Assembly: GCA_009809945.1 (NCBI GenBank)
Contig: WTPW01000845.1
Coordinates: 180,871 to 244,870, forward strand
DNA length: 64,000 nt
Direction of reading: 5' to 3'
From: Gigaspora margarita
Taxonomy: Eukaryota; Glomeromycota; Glomeromycetes; Diversisporales; Gigasporaceae
Below, one piece after another: positions 25,270 through 36,699 of the stretch. The notes under the pieces are model-generated. The model was given only the letters and a program-made list of their open reading frames with translations. It searched no databases and was not told where the DNA came from. Both the position numbers and the translations under genes were made by a program. Within the stretch, counting starts at the first letter, position 1. Each line of letters begins with the position of its first letter.

Positions 25270-26250
25270 GTAAGTTAAAATGATTTATTTATAACCTAAT
25301 AAGATAAATTATTAATATTATAAATTTTTTGAATTAACTAGTTTAAACGTTACACGGAATTTAGATTAATGGGTAGTAATTTTGAAGTGTACGGGCTAAC
25401 TCAAGATACAACTAATAATGAATATTTGATAGTATTTCAATATGCAAATAAAGGAAGTCTTCATAAGTTTCTCTTATCAAATTTTAGAGAACTTAATTGG
25501 AAAAGTAAATTAAAGCAACTTGTCGATATATCGGAAAATTTAAAAACAGTTCATGAAGCAGGATATGTTCATGGAGATTTTCATAGCGGTAATATATTGC
25601 AAAATCAATATATTAATGGACATCTAATATCTTATATTGCAGATCTAGGATTATCCAGAAAGAAAGATGAGTCAGATTTAGAAGATAATATTTACGGAGT
25701 TTTACCTTATGTTGCCCCAGAAGTGTTGTACAAACAACCATATACAGTAGCAGCAGATATTTATAGTTTTGGTATTATTATGGCAGAAATATCTACAGGA
25801 AAACCACCTCATTACGATATTGAATATGGTGAAGAATTGGCTATTCAAATATGTAATGGATTACGTCCTGTATTTGCTAAAGACACTCCTGAATGCTACT
25901 TCAAATTAGCAAATGAATGTATGGATGCGAATCCTTCTAATAGACCATCTGCAGATGATATTAGTAAAAAGCTATTAAGATGGTATTGGATATTAAGTGA
26001 TAGTATTGCACAAAATGAATATGAATTAGCAATATTAAAAGCATTCCAATCTGCAGACGCAGTTATTCCAAAATTAACAACCGAATTGCCAGTTTGTCCT
26101 CAAGATAAACTTACAAGTAAACTGCTTAATTTTAAAAACCTTTCTGAGCCAGTTAATTCATCATTAATTTCACTATTAGCAAGTAAATCTATTGAGTTTA
26201 CAGATATTCCGACTGGTAAGTATTGCGATGGTAAACTTATTTATAAATAA
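20473..26250 (+). CDS. TKL-like protein kinase with nine tandem zinc-knuckle/N-lobe units and one C-lobe
   Basis: Ten exons: 20473-20865, 20940-21428, 21500-21976, 22067-22531, 22618-23091, 23165-23629, 23699-24181, 24266-24727, 24799-25269, 25342-26250. All nine introns are 69-90 bp, phase 0, with GTAAG donors and AG|TTT acceptors. The frame is open throughout, about 1,695 aa. Exons 1-9 each encode GKCANCNRYNTS-type CX2CX9CX2C, a linker (VIEWIPFNRLDNVQ), beta1-beta3 (ATWLDG, VELKTL) and the alpha-C start. Exons 2-9 also open with a beta4-beta5 strand (VYGLTQ...EYMLVF). Only unit 9 has the glycine loop GEGGFGSV and VAIK. Exon 10 supplies the C-lobe: HGDFHSGNIL (catalytic loop, HGD for HRD), ADLGLS (DLG for DFG), APEVL, DIYSFGIIMAEISTG and NPSNRPS. 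It is predicted to be a cytoplasmic Ser/Thr- or Tyr-kinase-like protein. The start at 20473 is the first in-frame ATG before the first knuckle. Splicing is predicted, not observed. Confidence 0.85.
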
Positions 26251-27743
26251 ACAATTTATTTCTAACTTTATTTTATGATTAGATTATTGAATAATTGCTT
26301 TAAAGTTGTAAATTATCAATTACATTTGAAGTATTTTTTATTTAAAATTAAAAACAACTAAATACTGCATTATTTATCAGATTTTTTATTTGTTTCTTAT
26401 ATTTTCAATGATACAAACTTATTATTTAATTCTTTGTCTTTGCAACCAATGTGAAGATCATAAACTACGGTATGCAGTACAAGCTTGGAAGAGTATTTGA
26501 ATCATTGATCTTGAATTTTTTAAATTTTAATTTGAGTTATTTGAATTTTATTCGAGTTATAAAAAAAAAATGTATAACGATAGGTATATTTATTAACATA
26601 AGGAAGTAAGTATATAATTAGAAGTTTTAGGTTTCTAAAGCAAAACAGTGGCCCTAATTCTTTTTAATGCAAATATAGGTTATAGCACTTAACAATTAAG
26701 TATCTTTAGCTACATATCGTTATTTGAAAATGTTGTATTTAACAAATCCATGTTTCTTTTTTTTAAAATACATTTTGTCTCCAATTTTTTTTTTATTATA
26801 ATATTCTTCATTGTAAGCCGTTTATATCTATTAAAGATTTCATTATGGATTACAATTATTGTAAAATTCATGACATTTATTATAAAGTTTTTTAAGATAT
26901 TAGCATACGTATCTTTATTATATCTATCTTTCCACAGACTATTTACCCTATATAACATAGGGTTAGGGTACATATTGTTAATAAATTGTTGTCTGCGTAA
27001 TGTCATTTGTAGGTTAGTTTCTGTCGGGTAAAACGAATGTTACATATAATATTAATACTCGCAAGTTAAAATTCATACGAATCGTGGAAATTTGAATTAT
27101 TTGTGTCACTAATTGGCTGCTAAAACATTGAATGAATTTTATTTAATTACATACCGTCAAATTATCTAGCATATATGTTGTATTTAAAAATGAATTTAAA
27201 TTTTGGCATGAATAAAGAAAGGTTTAATATATGCACAATCATTTATATAGTTATAAAGTATTGTGCAAACCAGGGATCATTTTTCACTGTGCGGACTGTG
27301 CACAGCGCACAGAAACAAAATTTGGACTGTTATGCGCGTCGAGGTTGCACGTGTGTCTCGTTCGTTGCGAGCTATATTATGAGACTTGTGATTTTACGGT
27401 CCAGTCATAACCGGTCATGACCGGTTAATGACTGTGACCAATATTAGCCGGTCAGAGCAGTTTGACCGACCGGTCAAGATTATGACTGATGCAAAATTCT
27501 TAACATTCTGGCTAATAAATGAATAATTATTGCTTAAAATCCATATTGATGTATCTGTATCATCTGATAAATAGAGAAATCAACCCGCCACTCAAAAATT
27601 TTTCAGATCGTGTGACTTTGCATGATTAATGATATGATTCAATTTTAATAAAACTTTTTTACTGATATAAGTTAACAATAATAATAAATATATACAATAA
27701 CGGTATATAAATTAATTCGTAATCCGCCTGGGAACCAATCTTA
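26251..27743. other. Intergenic region downstream of the kinase gene
   Basis: No coding-like frame was seen. 27265-27330 has dyads of TGTGCACAG type. 27395-27485 holds several ACCGGTCA/TGACCGGT repeats in both orientations, resembling sub-terminal motifs of the hAT-type element at 4245-5584, probably a remnant. Confidence 0.4.
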
Positions 27744-28065
27744 CCCAGTATCGCCATAAAAATTTCGCCCCACGTGATCAGTATCAAAATTCTTTCAAGT
27801 TCATTTATGTTAGATTAGGGTTAGGGTGAGTGCTCAGTTAGAGATTGGGTTCAGGTTGTATATAGTAAAATCGTTCAAGGAAAACTTTTTGTTAGTTCAA
27901 AAAAGTGGTTTCTTATGCAAACTTTTGAGAAATAAGCTTTTTTTGACAAAAGAGACGTTTTGAGACGTTTTGTTTTGAATTTCCTGATCGTGTTATGTTA
28001 CACCAAATTATGATCATTTATTGGTCAATAATCACATGGGGCGAAATTTTTATGGTGATACTGGG
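27744..28065. mobile_element. 322-bp MITE with CCCAGTATCGCCAT ends
   Basis: Inverted ends of about 33 bp (CCCAGTATCGCCATAAAAAT, then TTCGCCCCAC) are nearly perfect; the right end carries GGTGATACTGGG. The interior has a GGTTAGGGTGAGTG/GTATATAGTAAAAT segment shared with other elements in the window. Target duplication unclear. Confidence 0.75.
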
Positions 28066-28083
28066 AAATCGGAAAGTCTACGG

Positions 28084-28469
28084 CAGGGACCCGGAAAAAT
28101 ATCGATTTGATTTAGCAAAAATTTATATCGATTTGGTCAAAAATATCGATTTATATCGATATGCCCATGATTGACCAATAAGAATTTAGGATTTAGTGTA
28201 ACATTAAATAACGTGATCAGAATCTAAGTTCATGTTTTTCGGGAAGTTAACGGAAATTTTGTTAGTTGATTGTCTACATCTCCGAAACCTGCCGACAGTT
28301 TAGGTTGGCCAAATTCATATTGCCCGGCCCAAATTAAACTTTTAATTTTGCCCGAAGTGGTGTAGTTACACTGCATAAAAAATTGTAAAAATATCGATTT
28401 CCCTATGATTTGGCCTAAAAATATCGTTTTATATTGATCTATATATATCAATATTTTTCCGTGTCCCTG
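28084..28469. mobile_element. 386-bp hAT-type MITE
   Basis: Ends CAGGGACCCGGAAAAATATC and, inverted, CAGGGACACGGAAAAATATT. Flanking 8-mers GTCTACGG and GTCTGCGG agree at 7 of 8. The interior repeats TATCGAT/ATATCGATTT many times near both ends. Confidence 0.8.
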
Positions 28470-28591
28470 GTCTGCGGACATGTACAGATCACGTGATATT
28501 TTTTTATGTTTTCGTCTGGGAACTACCCAGCGGTGGTGTGTGGCTGCTTTTTTTATTAGGTCAGATTATGTTTTATACATATTTGACGGTA

Positions 28592-28967
28592 GTAGCTCAC
28601 CCACAAAAAATTTTCCGGTCATGTGATTTTTTTGTGGCACAAACCAACCAAATTTTGAGATCAGGTGTAACGTGAAAATCAAAACAATCAAAACAAACGA
28701 ATAAAGCGAAAGAATTAAAGTAATAAATAGAGTAGTTAGGGTTTGGGTTAGTCGCTTGGTTAGAGTGCTGTTTATACCAAAATTTTGCAAGAAATTTTTT
28801 TTGTTAATGCGCAGTAGACGATTTCATAGACAAACTTTGGAGTTATTAGCGATTTTTTATGAAAAATCATAAAAAGCGCGATTTTTACATTACACCTGAT
28901 CCTAAAATTCAATTGGTTTGCGCCACGATAAGTCACGTGACCGGAAAATTTTTTGTGGGTGAGCTAC
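28592..28967. mobile_element. 376-bp MITE with GTAGCTCACCCAC ends
   Basis: Inverted ends of about 35 bp (GTAGCTCACCCACAAAAAAT, then TTTCCGGTCA) flanked by GTA on both sides. The interior has GATCAGGTGTAACGT near the left and ACATTACACCTGATC near the right, plus the shared TTAGGGTTTGGGTTAG segment. Confidence 0.75.
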
Positions 28968-28989
28968 GTAGTTTTACAAATTTTATTAC

Positions 28990-29750
28990 ATCATGTGATT
29001 CACTTAAACTATGACTAAGCTACACCTCCCTTCCATTGATTATTTCCCCAACTGAGTCCAGCAGGTCCGCTATAGCAGGATTAAGAGGACTTATCTTACA
29101 CCTCCCCCACACGCTTTTCTAGAGCGTTCCATTTTTCTTCTGCCTTGAATACTTTGTCCAATTTTGGTTCGGTGGCACCTGGCCTGGGAATCCAAGTTTC
29201 TATGTTCATGTGGTCACAGGGGTAGATTGAAGAAGAGTTAACCCAGTGATCATCACAACATCACATCAGCCTAAGTTAGGGTTAGGTTAGGGGTATTTTA
29301 GACCAGTTTGTTTTAATTCTGGTAAACAAATAATGTCATTATATGCTTATCATATGATTGTCGATCACTGGGTTAACGGTTCTTCAAGTGTCCCGTCACA
29401 GTCCATATTTAGTATCCTACATCCAGAATTCCACTAGAAGTATCCCTTGTGCAACTGGAATTTCACTAGAAGTATTCTTTGTTCCACCAGCATTTCACCA
29501 GAAGTATTCCTTTTTATTGTCATTGCCTTTTTTTTGACTAGATCTTCACTAGGGGTCCTATTTCATATACCATATCTTTCATAGAGCTTCCAAATGTGGT
29601 TATATACCCGCATGTTGTTCTAGCATCCTGGTTCAGCCCATTCATCTTGTGACTCTATGTAGAATTATTGTCATCTAGTGGGGCTTGAACCAGTGACCTT
29701 GCAATTGGGAACCTGGAAGCGCAACCACTTATACTGTTGACCCACAGGTC
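28990..29750 (-). mobile_element. Possible tRNA-derived SINE-like retroposon
   Basis: On the minus strand, 29748 to 29679 resembles a tRNA. A box-A-like CAGTATAAGTGGTTG is followed about 40 bp later by a B-box-like CTGGTTCAAGCCCC. The sequence to the left is more GC-rich than its surroundings, as a SINE body would be. No poly-A end or target duplication was found, so extent and family are uncertain. Confidence 0.35.
29423..29512. repeat. Three 32-bp tandem repeats
   Basis: AATTCCACTAGAAGTAT-type units start near 29425, 29457 and 29489 with a few substitutions each. They lie within the GC-richer segment 28,990-29,750. Confidence 0.7.
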
Positions 29751-29751
29751 A

Positions 29752-30485
29752 TCACGTGATATTTCATCTTATAAACACATACCAAAATAATAATTTTTGA
29801 TTTAAAAAATGAACTGGCAAGACTTTTGTACTAAGTTAACCTTCTTAGTCATTTTATAAAACTTGTTTTCCTGGTCTTTCTAGCTCTAATAGTGAAAGAT
29901 TATTAAAATCTGTCCAGTAGAACTGAAGTTATGACCTTTCAAAATTGGTAATGTTCTAAAGATTATATAAAACTGCCACATAAAATTCAGAAGACTATAT
30001 CTCCAATTAAATTGACTAATTTTAATAATATCACTACTATTTGAACCAAAAAAGATAAACAAGTTTACTTCAAGTAATAAAAAAGTTTACTTAGTTCAAA
30101 AGTCTTCCAGGCCATCTTTTTCTTATTTTTTTTTTAAAATTAAAAGTAATTAGACTGAGCTTCTATAATAGGTTAATCACCTTTGCCATTCTAACAAAAC
30201 TTGTTCTCTAGTCTTTCTAGTTTAAATAATGGTAATGTTATTAAAAATCAACTTAGTAGAATTGGATATATAGCCTCATGAAGTTGCTCAATTTCAAAAG
30301 GTCACATCTCAGGTTCCACTAGGCAAATTTTAATAATCTTACCACTATTAAAACTGAAAGACCAGGAGATAAGTTTTATTAGAATGATTAAGGAGTTTAA
30401 CTTAGTATAAAAACCTTCTGGATTGCTTTTTAAATTAAAAAATTATTATTTTGGTATGTGTCCCTAAGAAGAAATATCATGTAAT
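29752..30485. mobile_element. Palindromic element of about 734 bp
   Basis: ATATTTCATCTTATAAACAC at the left returns inverted as ...TGTCCCTAAGAAGAAATAT at the right, and ACACATACCAAAATAATAA is present in both arms. The interior has several related segments containing ACTATT/AATAGT flanked by ATTTTAATAATCTT, suggesting internal duplication. No coding. Confidence 0.65.
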
Positions 30486-30579
30486 CTGTATGTGTCCATA
30501 GACTTTCTAGTGTAAATTGAAACTAGTAAAAATCATGTGATTTTCAGTGTTTTTCACTATTAAATTTCATCTTTCAGAA

Positions 30580-30895
30580 TCTGGCATTTCTCTAAGGACA
30601 AATTGATTTCATACTAAATAAACCTCTCTTATGCACTAGAAGAGAAAAATATGAGCATGATAGTTGTTAAAACATTGAAATTGGCTAGTAAATTGTGAGA
30701 TATAGGTGTATTTGTTCTCACAACTATATAATATAAACAAAGAAGTAAACAAATAGTTATAAAGACACTACTAGGCTAATTTCAATATTTCAACAACTAT
30801 TATGCTTGTAATTTTCTCTTCTACAATGTTTGTTATGTGCACAAGAGCGATTTGCTTAGTACAAAGTAGATTTATTCTTGGAAAACACCAGGTTC
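30580..30895. repeat. Imperfect palindrome
   Basis: AGAAGAGAAAAATATGAGC... near 30650 pairs with ...TAATTTTCTCTTCT near 30820, and the outer arms (TAAATAAACCTCTCTTATGCAC against GTGCACAAGAGCGATTT) extend the match with more mismatches. The centre lies near 30,735. Confidence 0.55.
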
Positions 30896-30899
30896 CACA

Positions 30900-31777
30900 A
30901 AAGAAAAAATTTATATAGTAAATATATCCCTGTAGTTTACTATGTTTTTTTACTGGTTCCCAGATGGATCACAAATTGATATATATCACATGATTTGAAA
31001 ATTTTTAGATAGTAATTTAACCTGTTTGAGTAATACCTTGTTCATAATTCCAACCAAATTGCAAATCATTTGGCCAGAATTATAACAATTTTAATTCTGT
31101 TCAAATGATCTACAGTTTAACATATTGTATAACCACTCTAGTATCATTAATCTAAAAATTTTGCTAGCCAATCAGACTTCAAGATCAGGTGTAATGCAAA
31201 GAAATGCAAAAAATCAAAATAAACCAAAAATCAACCTACTAAACTACTTACTGCATATTAACAAAAAGTTTTTCTTATGAATTTTGGTATTAATAAAACT
31301 CTTTTTAACCTAACTCAATAGCAAACACTAACTCTAACTTAACTGCAAAAAATTTTAGCAGGGGTTTAAAATTGTATACTAGAGTACAATTGCCACCCAA
31401 GCTATTATGATGATATAAAATATTTAGTTAAAAGTTAAGTTTGTTTGTATTGGAAATCATAATTTATTGAAAATTTGCTATAAATCTTTCTATTATATAG
31501 GAATAAGAATCAATTCTAAAAACTTTAATTGATGATCGAATCAGTTATAATTGATTTATAATCAATAATTAAATTCTATATATTGTTATCACTTAAATAA
31601 TATTAATAATAAAAGCTTAATTATTTGAGTAATATTATTTATTCATTTGTGTAAAAATTAAGAAATGGTCTTAAAAATTGAAAATAAACATAGCTACGAT
31701 AATATAGCTAGGTATAAACTATAGGCTTAAAATTTAATAAAACAATATATCAATATTTAATAAACATATAGCCATCA
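30900..31777. other. Intergenic with element fragments
   Basis: About 31055 and 31100 carry inverted TTTGCAAATCATTTGG-like fragments around a short spacer. 31175-31370 has GATCAGGTGTAATG and a block resembling the interior of the MITEs at 27.7-29 kb, with CTAACTCTAACTTAACT in place of GGTTAGGG. No gene was seen. Confidence 0.4.
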
Positions 31778-32643
31778 GGGTGTAGTGACATAGTTGGTTT
31801 GTTTTCACCTCCAAGCACTTTTAACCAAAAGGTATAGGGTTTGAATCCCACTAGAGACATTTTTAGAAAAAATATTTGTGTGTTTACAATGACTGTTATG
31901 AGTATCTGGATAATAGATCTGTATTTTGGGTTATATTGGTAGTATTACATTATATCAAGTATATAGTACAAAATAAATCCTAGAGGGCAAGACCAAATGG
32001 AAAACATACTTGGCAAGACCTGAGCAGAGAAGTAGATAGTCTCCAATGGCTAAACAGAAATAGAAGAATAATGGAAGCTACAAAAGAAAACTAAATGATC
32101 AAAAAAACCAATAGTGGGGTCTTTAATAACCTGGCTACCAGAGTTGCACTAGAGAAAAAGGACTTACATTGCAGAAGCAAGTACCAGAAAAAGGAAGTCC
32201 TGGGTTTGACCAGTGGACCAATTCTTCTAGGTCTATAGTTTGGAAGTTCAGTAGAGTAGAGTGGAAGGAATCTGGAATAAAAAAAAAGCAGAAAAGAAGT
32301 GATTATTAAAACTGGTGAACTTTATAAGAGCTATTGTACTAGCACATATTTTAATAGAAAGGTAGTGGCTTGAGATATGGGCTAGGTAGTGGTAGCACTT
32401 AAAAAAAGATGGCTTGAAATACAAACCTAGTGATAGTAGTACTACAGGTACTATTAGTAGATAGTAGTATAGAAAAATCCATATTGAGTATGTGCATGAA
32501 ACATATAGAATGCTCTGGTAGATTTAGGTTATAAATAAATTGTTTAAGTCTCAGTACTTGTAGCAATAAAATAGCAATTAGTTGTAATATGGGGAAAACC
32601 TTGTTAAAGAATATTGTAATAAAGTGCTATACTAATAAAAAAA
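31778..32643 (+). mobile_element. tRNA-derived SINE-like retroposon, copy A
   Basis: It starts with GGGTGTAGTGACATAGTTGG (A-box-like) and, about 45 bp on, GGGTTTGAATCCCACT (B-box-like): an internal pol III promoter layout. The body 31980-32640 is related to 39,860-40,690 (shared AACCTGGCTxCCAGAGTTGCA and GAGAAAAAGGAC). It ends in a short A run at 32637-32643. No target duplication was found. No peptide-coding frame; it would need proteins from a LINE to move. Confidence 0.6.
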
Positions 32644-33942
32644 TGAGACAAGATCTTAACATACAAAAAAAACAAATATATAGCATCAATAATTACTTTC
32701 TGGAAAAGTTAAAAATAATTAAGCATAACAATTTTAAACATTTACAATAGCTTGCAAAATAAAGATGGCTGAGTACAACTAAAGGCTAAGCTAAATGACT
32801 CATAAAGTTTAAAAACAAAAGAGCTATTTTTAAAATAAATAATAACTTGAAAATTATTGAAAGTGTATTATAATTAAAATAATTATATGCCTAGAAATAT
32901 TCTAATTCAAGAATTGATTCAAAAATATGCAATCATTTGTAGAAATGATTAAAATCATTATACAAAAATGAGAATTGATACTAGATTAAATTAATAATTA
33001 AATCAATTATCAGAGAATCAATTCTTATCTCTACTATTATGATCCATATTTTATGTTGGAATTAATTATTTGATATACCTGGTTAAAACAAATTATTAAT
33101 AATTCTAGTCAAATTTGCAAATCATTTGGCCAAATCTAGAACAAAACAGCTTTACATATGAGCAAATTTGATGCAAGTAGATCTCAATATAATAATTTAG
33201 TAACTAGATATAAACAATTTTTATTGGATATCACTTTGATTTATTTTCTTATTTAGGGCCTTTTAAAGCAAAGTGCAATTATATAATATTTTACCAATCA
33301 GCTTGTTTGTTTTATCAATCTGGATTAGTCCAACAAAAAAAAAAAAAAGAAGAAAAATATAAAAAAAAAAAAAATACAAGAAAAAGTGTCAAACCTACCT
33401 TGAAAAATTAACAAAAAATATTAGAAAGCAATTTACTATAATATTTGCTCTTATTCTAACCTCTAACTGACTCTTACCCTAACTTTAATTAAAAAGTCAA
33501 AATCATATAATTGCACTATAATATCTTATTTAGTAATTTTAAATTAACTATAAATACAACAAATATTATATAATTATGTATAATAGTGATTGGTTGATTA
33601 TACAAATTCATGATTTGTTTATATATATATAGATCATTTCTCAATTTATCATATTAATGAGTCAAATCCACATATATGAAATATGATTAAATGATCTGCA
33701 AGTTTGATCAGAAATATAAATGATGGTTTTATTGATTATATAATACAAATTGCTATATTTTGTTTTACTTTTAGCAGTCTGTATAGTGTCCTATTCAGTA
33801 TTTAAATTCTATATGCAGAATCTGCAGAATGCAGATTGAAAGTTCATTCTGCAAACGAAATTTTTAGAAATCTGTAGATTTTATTATGTATTGCACATAT
33901 TGTGTATAATTTTTGATTTTTTTTTGTTATGTATACTAAGTT
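32644..33942. other. Intergenic, AT-rich
   Basis: Poly-A stretches occur at 33330-33375. Fragments of the TTTGCAAATCATTTGG repeat are seen near 33110. No coding frame was recognised. Confidence 0.4.
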
Positions 33943-33949
33943 ATTCTAC

Positions 33950-36020
33950 CTAGGGGTTAGTAAAATAAATAGGGGACAACTCAATGTTACACAAGTAGAT
34001 AATCAATCTCCAAAATTGTCATAATATAGATTTAGATAGATTTTATTATATAATCATATCCCAACGCATCACAACCTTCAAAAATTTTAATAATAAAAAT
34101 TCTAGCTAATTGAATATGGATTTTTTTCTAAAACTCAGAATGACTGAAGGCTGGACACTGGCTTTGTAAAAGCTTAGTGCTAATTTCTATGATTTTAAAA
34201 ACTGAATCATATACTTCCTTAAATTTAAAGCATTAGCAAAGTGAATGTAAAATGGTATTGAGAAATGGAGATCTGGAACTAGATGGGATTTAGATAAGTA
34301 CCAGTTTCTAGTTTTGTTTTTTTTTGACTTTTTTCTTTCTTCTTACTAATTTTTTTCTTCTTTTGTAGGTCTTTGGTGAATGTAAAATAGCATAAAGGAA
34401 TTGGGATCTGAAAACTAGGCTGGACTTAGATAAGTACCAGTTTTTAGTTTTTTTGTTCTTTTTTTTTGTTTCTTACTTATTTTTTTCTTTCATAGGTCCC
34501 TGGTGAATATAAATAAAGTTTGAAGAATTGAGATCTGGGAACTAGACTGGGATTTAGATACTAGTAAGTACCAGTCTCTAGTTTCATTTTATTTTTTTTA
34601 TTCTTTTTTACTTATTTTTCTTCTTTTATAGGTTTTTGGTAAATGTAAAATAGTATTAAGGAATTGGGATTTGAAAACTAGACTGGGATTTGGTTAAGTA
34701 CCAGTTTCTAGTTTTATCTTGTTTTTTCTTTGTTTTTTTGTTTTTTTCTTGTTTCTAATTTTTTTTTTTTGTAGATCTTCAGAAAAAGTAAATAGGCATT
34801 AAGGAATTGAGATCCAGAAACTAGAACTGGAATACATATAAGTACCAGTTTTTAGTGTTATCTATTTTTGTTTTTTTTCTTTCTTATCACTAATTTTTTT
34901 TTTAGGCTTGGAATTTTATATTGGGTCGATGAAAAACAAAAGGTGTCTGGTATAAAGTCATGAAGTAATAATAGTGGATGATAGTTGGGTTTATTATAAA
35001 GTAGAAAATTTGTAAATATGAACAAAAATTATTTTGTAATTAAGTTTTTTTAATAAATAAAAAATTTTTAATAATGATAATCAATAAAAATTGGCTTTTT
35101 TTGGTATTTGTAATTATTACTGATATGTATCAATTGATATCATCATTGGTTATATATCAATTATTTTGCATTGGTTATATATTGATTATAATCATAATAG
35201 AAATCAGCAGGGAAATTATTATCAATATATATTTCTCTGGTTAGTAATTGATAATAATCAGCTACAAAATTTCCTGCATGTGTCAAGGCTCAAGTTATAT
35301 AGCAGTTTATAGTAATTAATTTGACTTAATTAATTTGACTTTATAAATTTAGTATTGAAATATCAATTAACTTTTTTTATTTTAAATAAATTTTTTTTTA
35401 AAAAAATTTTACAATTTATGATTTAAAGTTTGTAAAGCCAACCTGCCCAGTTATAAAAACTAAAAATTACTAATATTGATATCCAATATGTCTATATTTT
35501 TAAGTTGACCATATTATATAATTATTATTCTTATAACTTGCTTTTTTTGGAACAATACACCTAAAAAATTGATGTGTTTTAAAATTCTAAAGGATTTTTG
35601 CTATATTACATATGTTTCAGTTAAATATCAAAAGTAGTTACCATAATTGTTACTTCCAGAGTGATGTTGTTACATAGTATATAAAATAAACATAGTTTGC
35701 TAAAGGTTTAAATAAATATATATCAGTTAATAAATTAAAATTTAATATTTAACAATTTCAATTATTTAAGAAAGTGGTATTTAGTTTTTGCAAATACCAA
35801 TGCATGCCCAATCTTTAAACAAATCTACCAAATAACAGAATCGAATATAACAGTAACATATCTTGCATCAGCGAGTAATTAATATAGCCAAGGTTCTTTA
35901 GCATAGTATCATGAACATTTTTTATACATTTATATGATTGTTATACAAATAATTGCATATCATTTTTTTTGGCTATATATTATAGTAAGTTGTCCCCCCA
36001 TTTATTTTACTAACCCCTAG
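33950..36020. mobile_element. 2,071-bp element with CTAGGGGTTAG ends
   Basis: Terminal repeats of about 31 bp (CTAGGGGTTAGTAAAATAAA, then TAGGGGACAACT) are inverted at the right end. ATTCTAC flanks both sides as a 7-bp duplication (33943-33949, 36021-36027). It contains no transposase frame but holds a five-unit minisatellite at 34,262-34,915. Superfamily not assigned. Confidence 0.75.
34262..34915. repeat. Five-unit minisatellite, period 127-143 bp
   Basis: Units start at 34262, 34398, 34525, 34661 and 34804. Each has GAATTGGGATCTG, ACTAGACTGGGATTTAGAT, AAGTACCAGTTTCTAG, then a long T/C-rich tract ending in a TAG-G step (for example TTCTTTTGTAGGTCTTTGG). Period differences lie mostly in the pyrimidine tract. 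Confidence 0.85.
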
Positions 36021-36027
36021 ATTCTAC

Positions 36028-36699
36028 ATATTAAAATAAAATCAAATATTAAATACTAGTCCCATCTTTACTTGTCATTTATTTAGATATTTGATTGAAT
36101 AATTGAAAAATAATTTATTAGCTATAACTGGTTATTAACTGTATAACTGACTGTGATTAACTAGCTATAAGCAATTAACTAATAATAATTGACTGATAAC
36201 TAACTATAACCGACAAACCCCATCCTAGTTGGAATATGGCTTACTTAATTTATATTAGTATTTGTACAATAGTCACAATCTATATTGTTGTTGGCAAGAC
36301 AGTTTGGAAAACTTAGTACTATGATATGGCTAGTATGAAAATATAGATACACCAAAACTAAAAGTCAATTTTATCTATATATAAAAATGTCTCAATTTTA
36401 GCTATTTATTATAATTTTTTATATCAATAAAGAGAGATTTTTATTATCTTTTTATAATATATTTGTTGTATTGTAAATTTTTTTAAATATTTAATTTTTT
36501 TTGAAAAAAAATCCATAAGAAATTTTTTTAAAAAAATATATTTTGCAATTAATACAGTCGCCTCTCTCTTATCCGAACAGGCTGTTCCAAGTGATTTTGT
36601 TCAGTATAGAGAAAGTCTGGAATACAAAATTTTCTTTCTAAACTGAATACTAATAGAAATTCAGTATATAAAGAGCAACCAATAAAATTAACCTCACAT
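36028..36699. other. AT-rich spacer with a possible transposon end at 36,556
   Basis: 36121-36220 has short repeats of the AACTAACTATAACTG type. At 36556 CAGTCGCCTCTCTCTTATCC resembles the left terminus of pogo-type elements, but I could not find its inverted partner in the window. Confidence 0.4.

Noticed and set aside
27395..27485. ACCGGTCA repeats as a regulatory operator cluster
   Set aside because: They resemble sub-terminal motifs of the GGTCATTTG-type hAT element, and no gene lies next to them.
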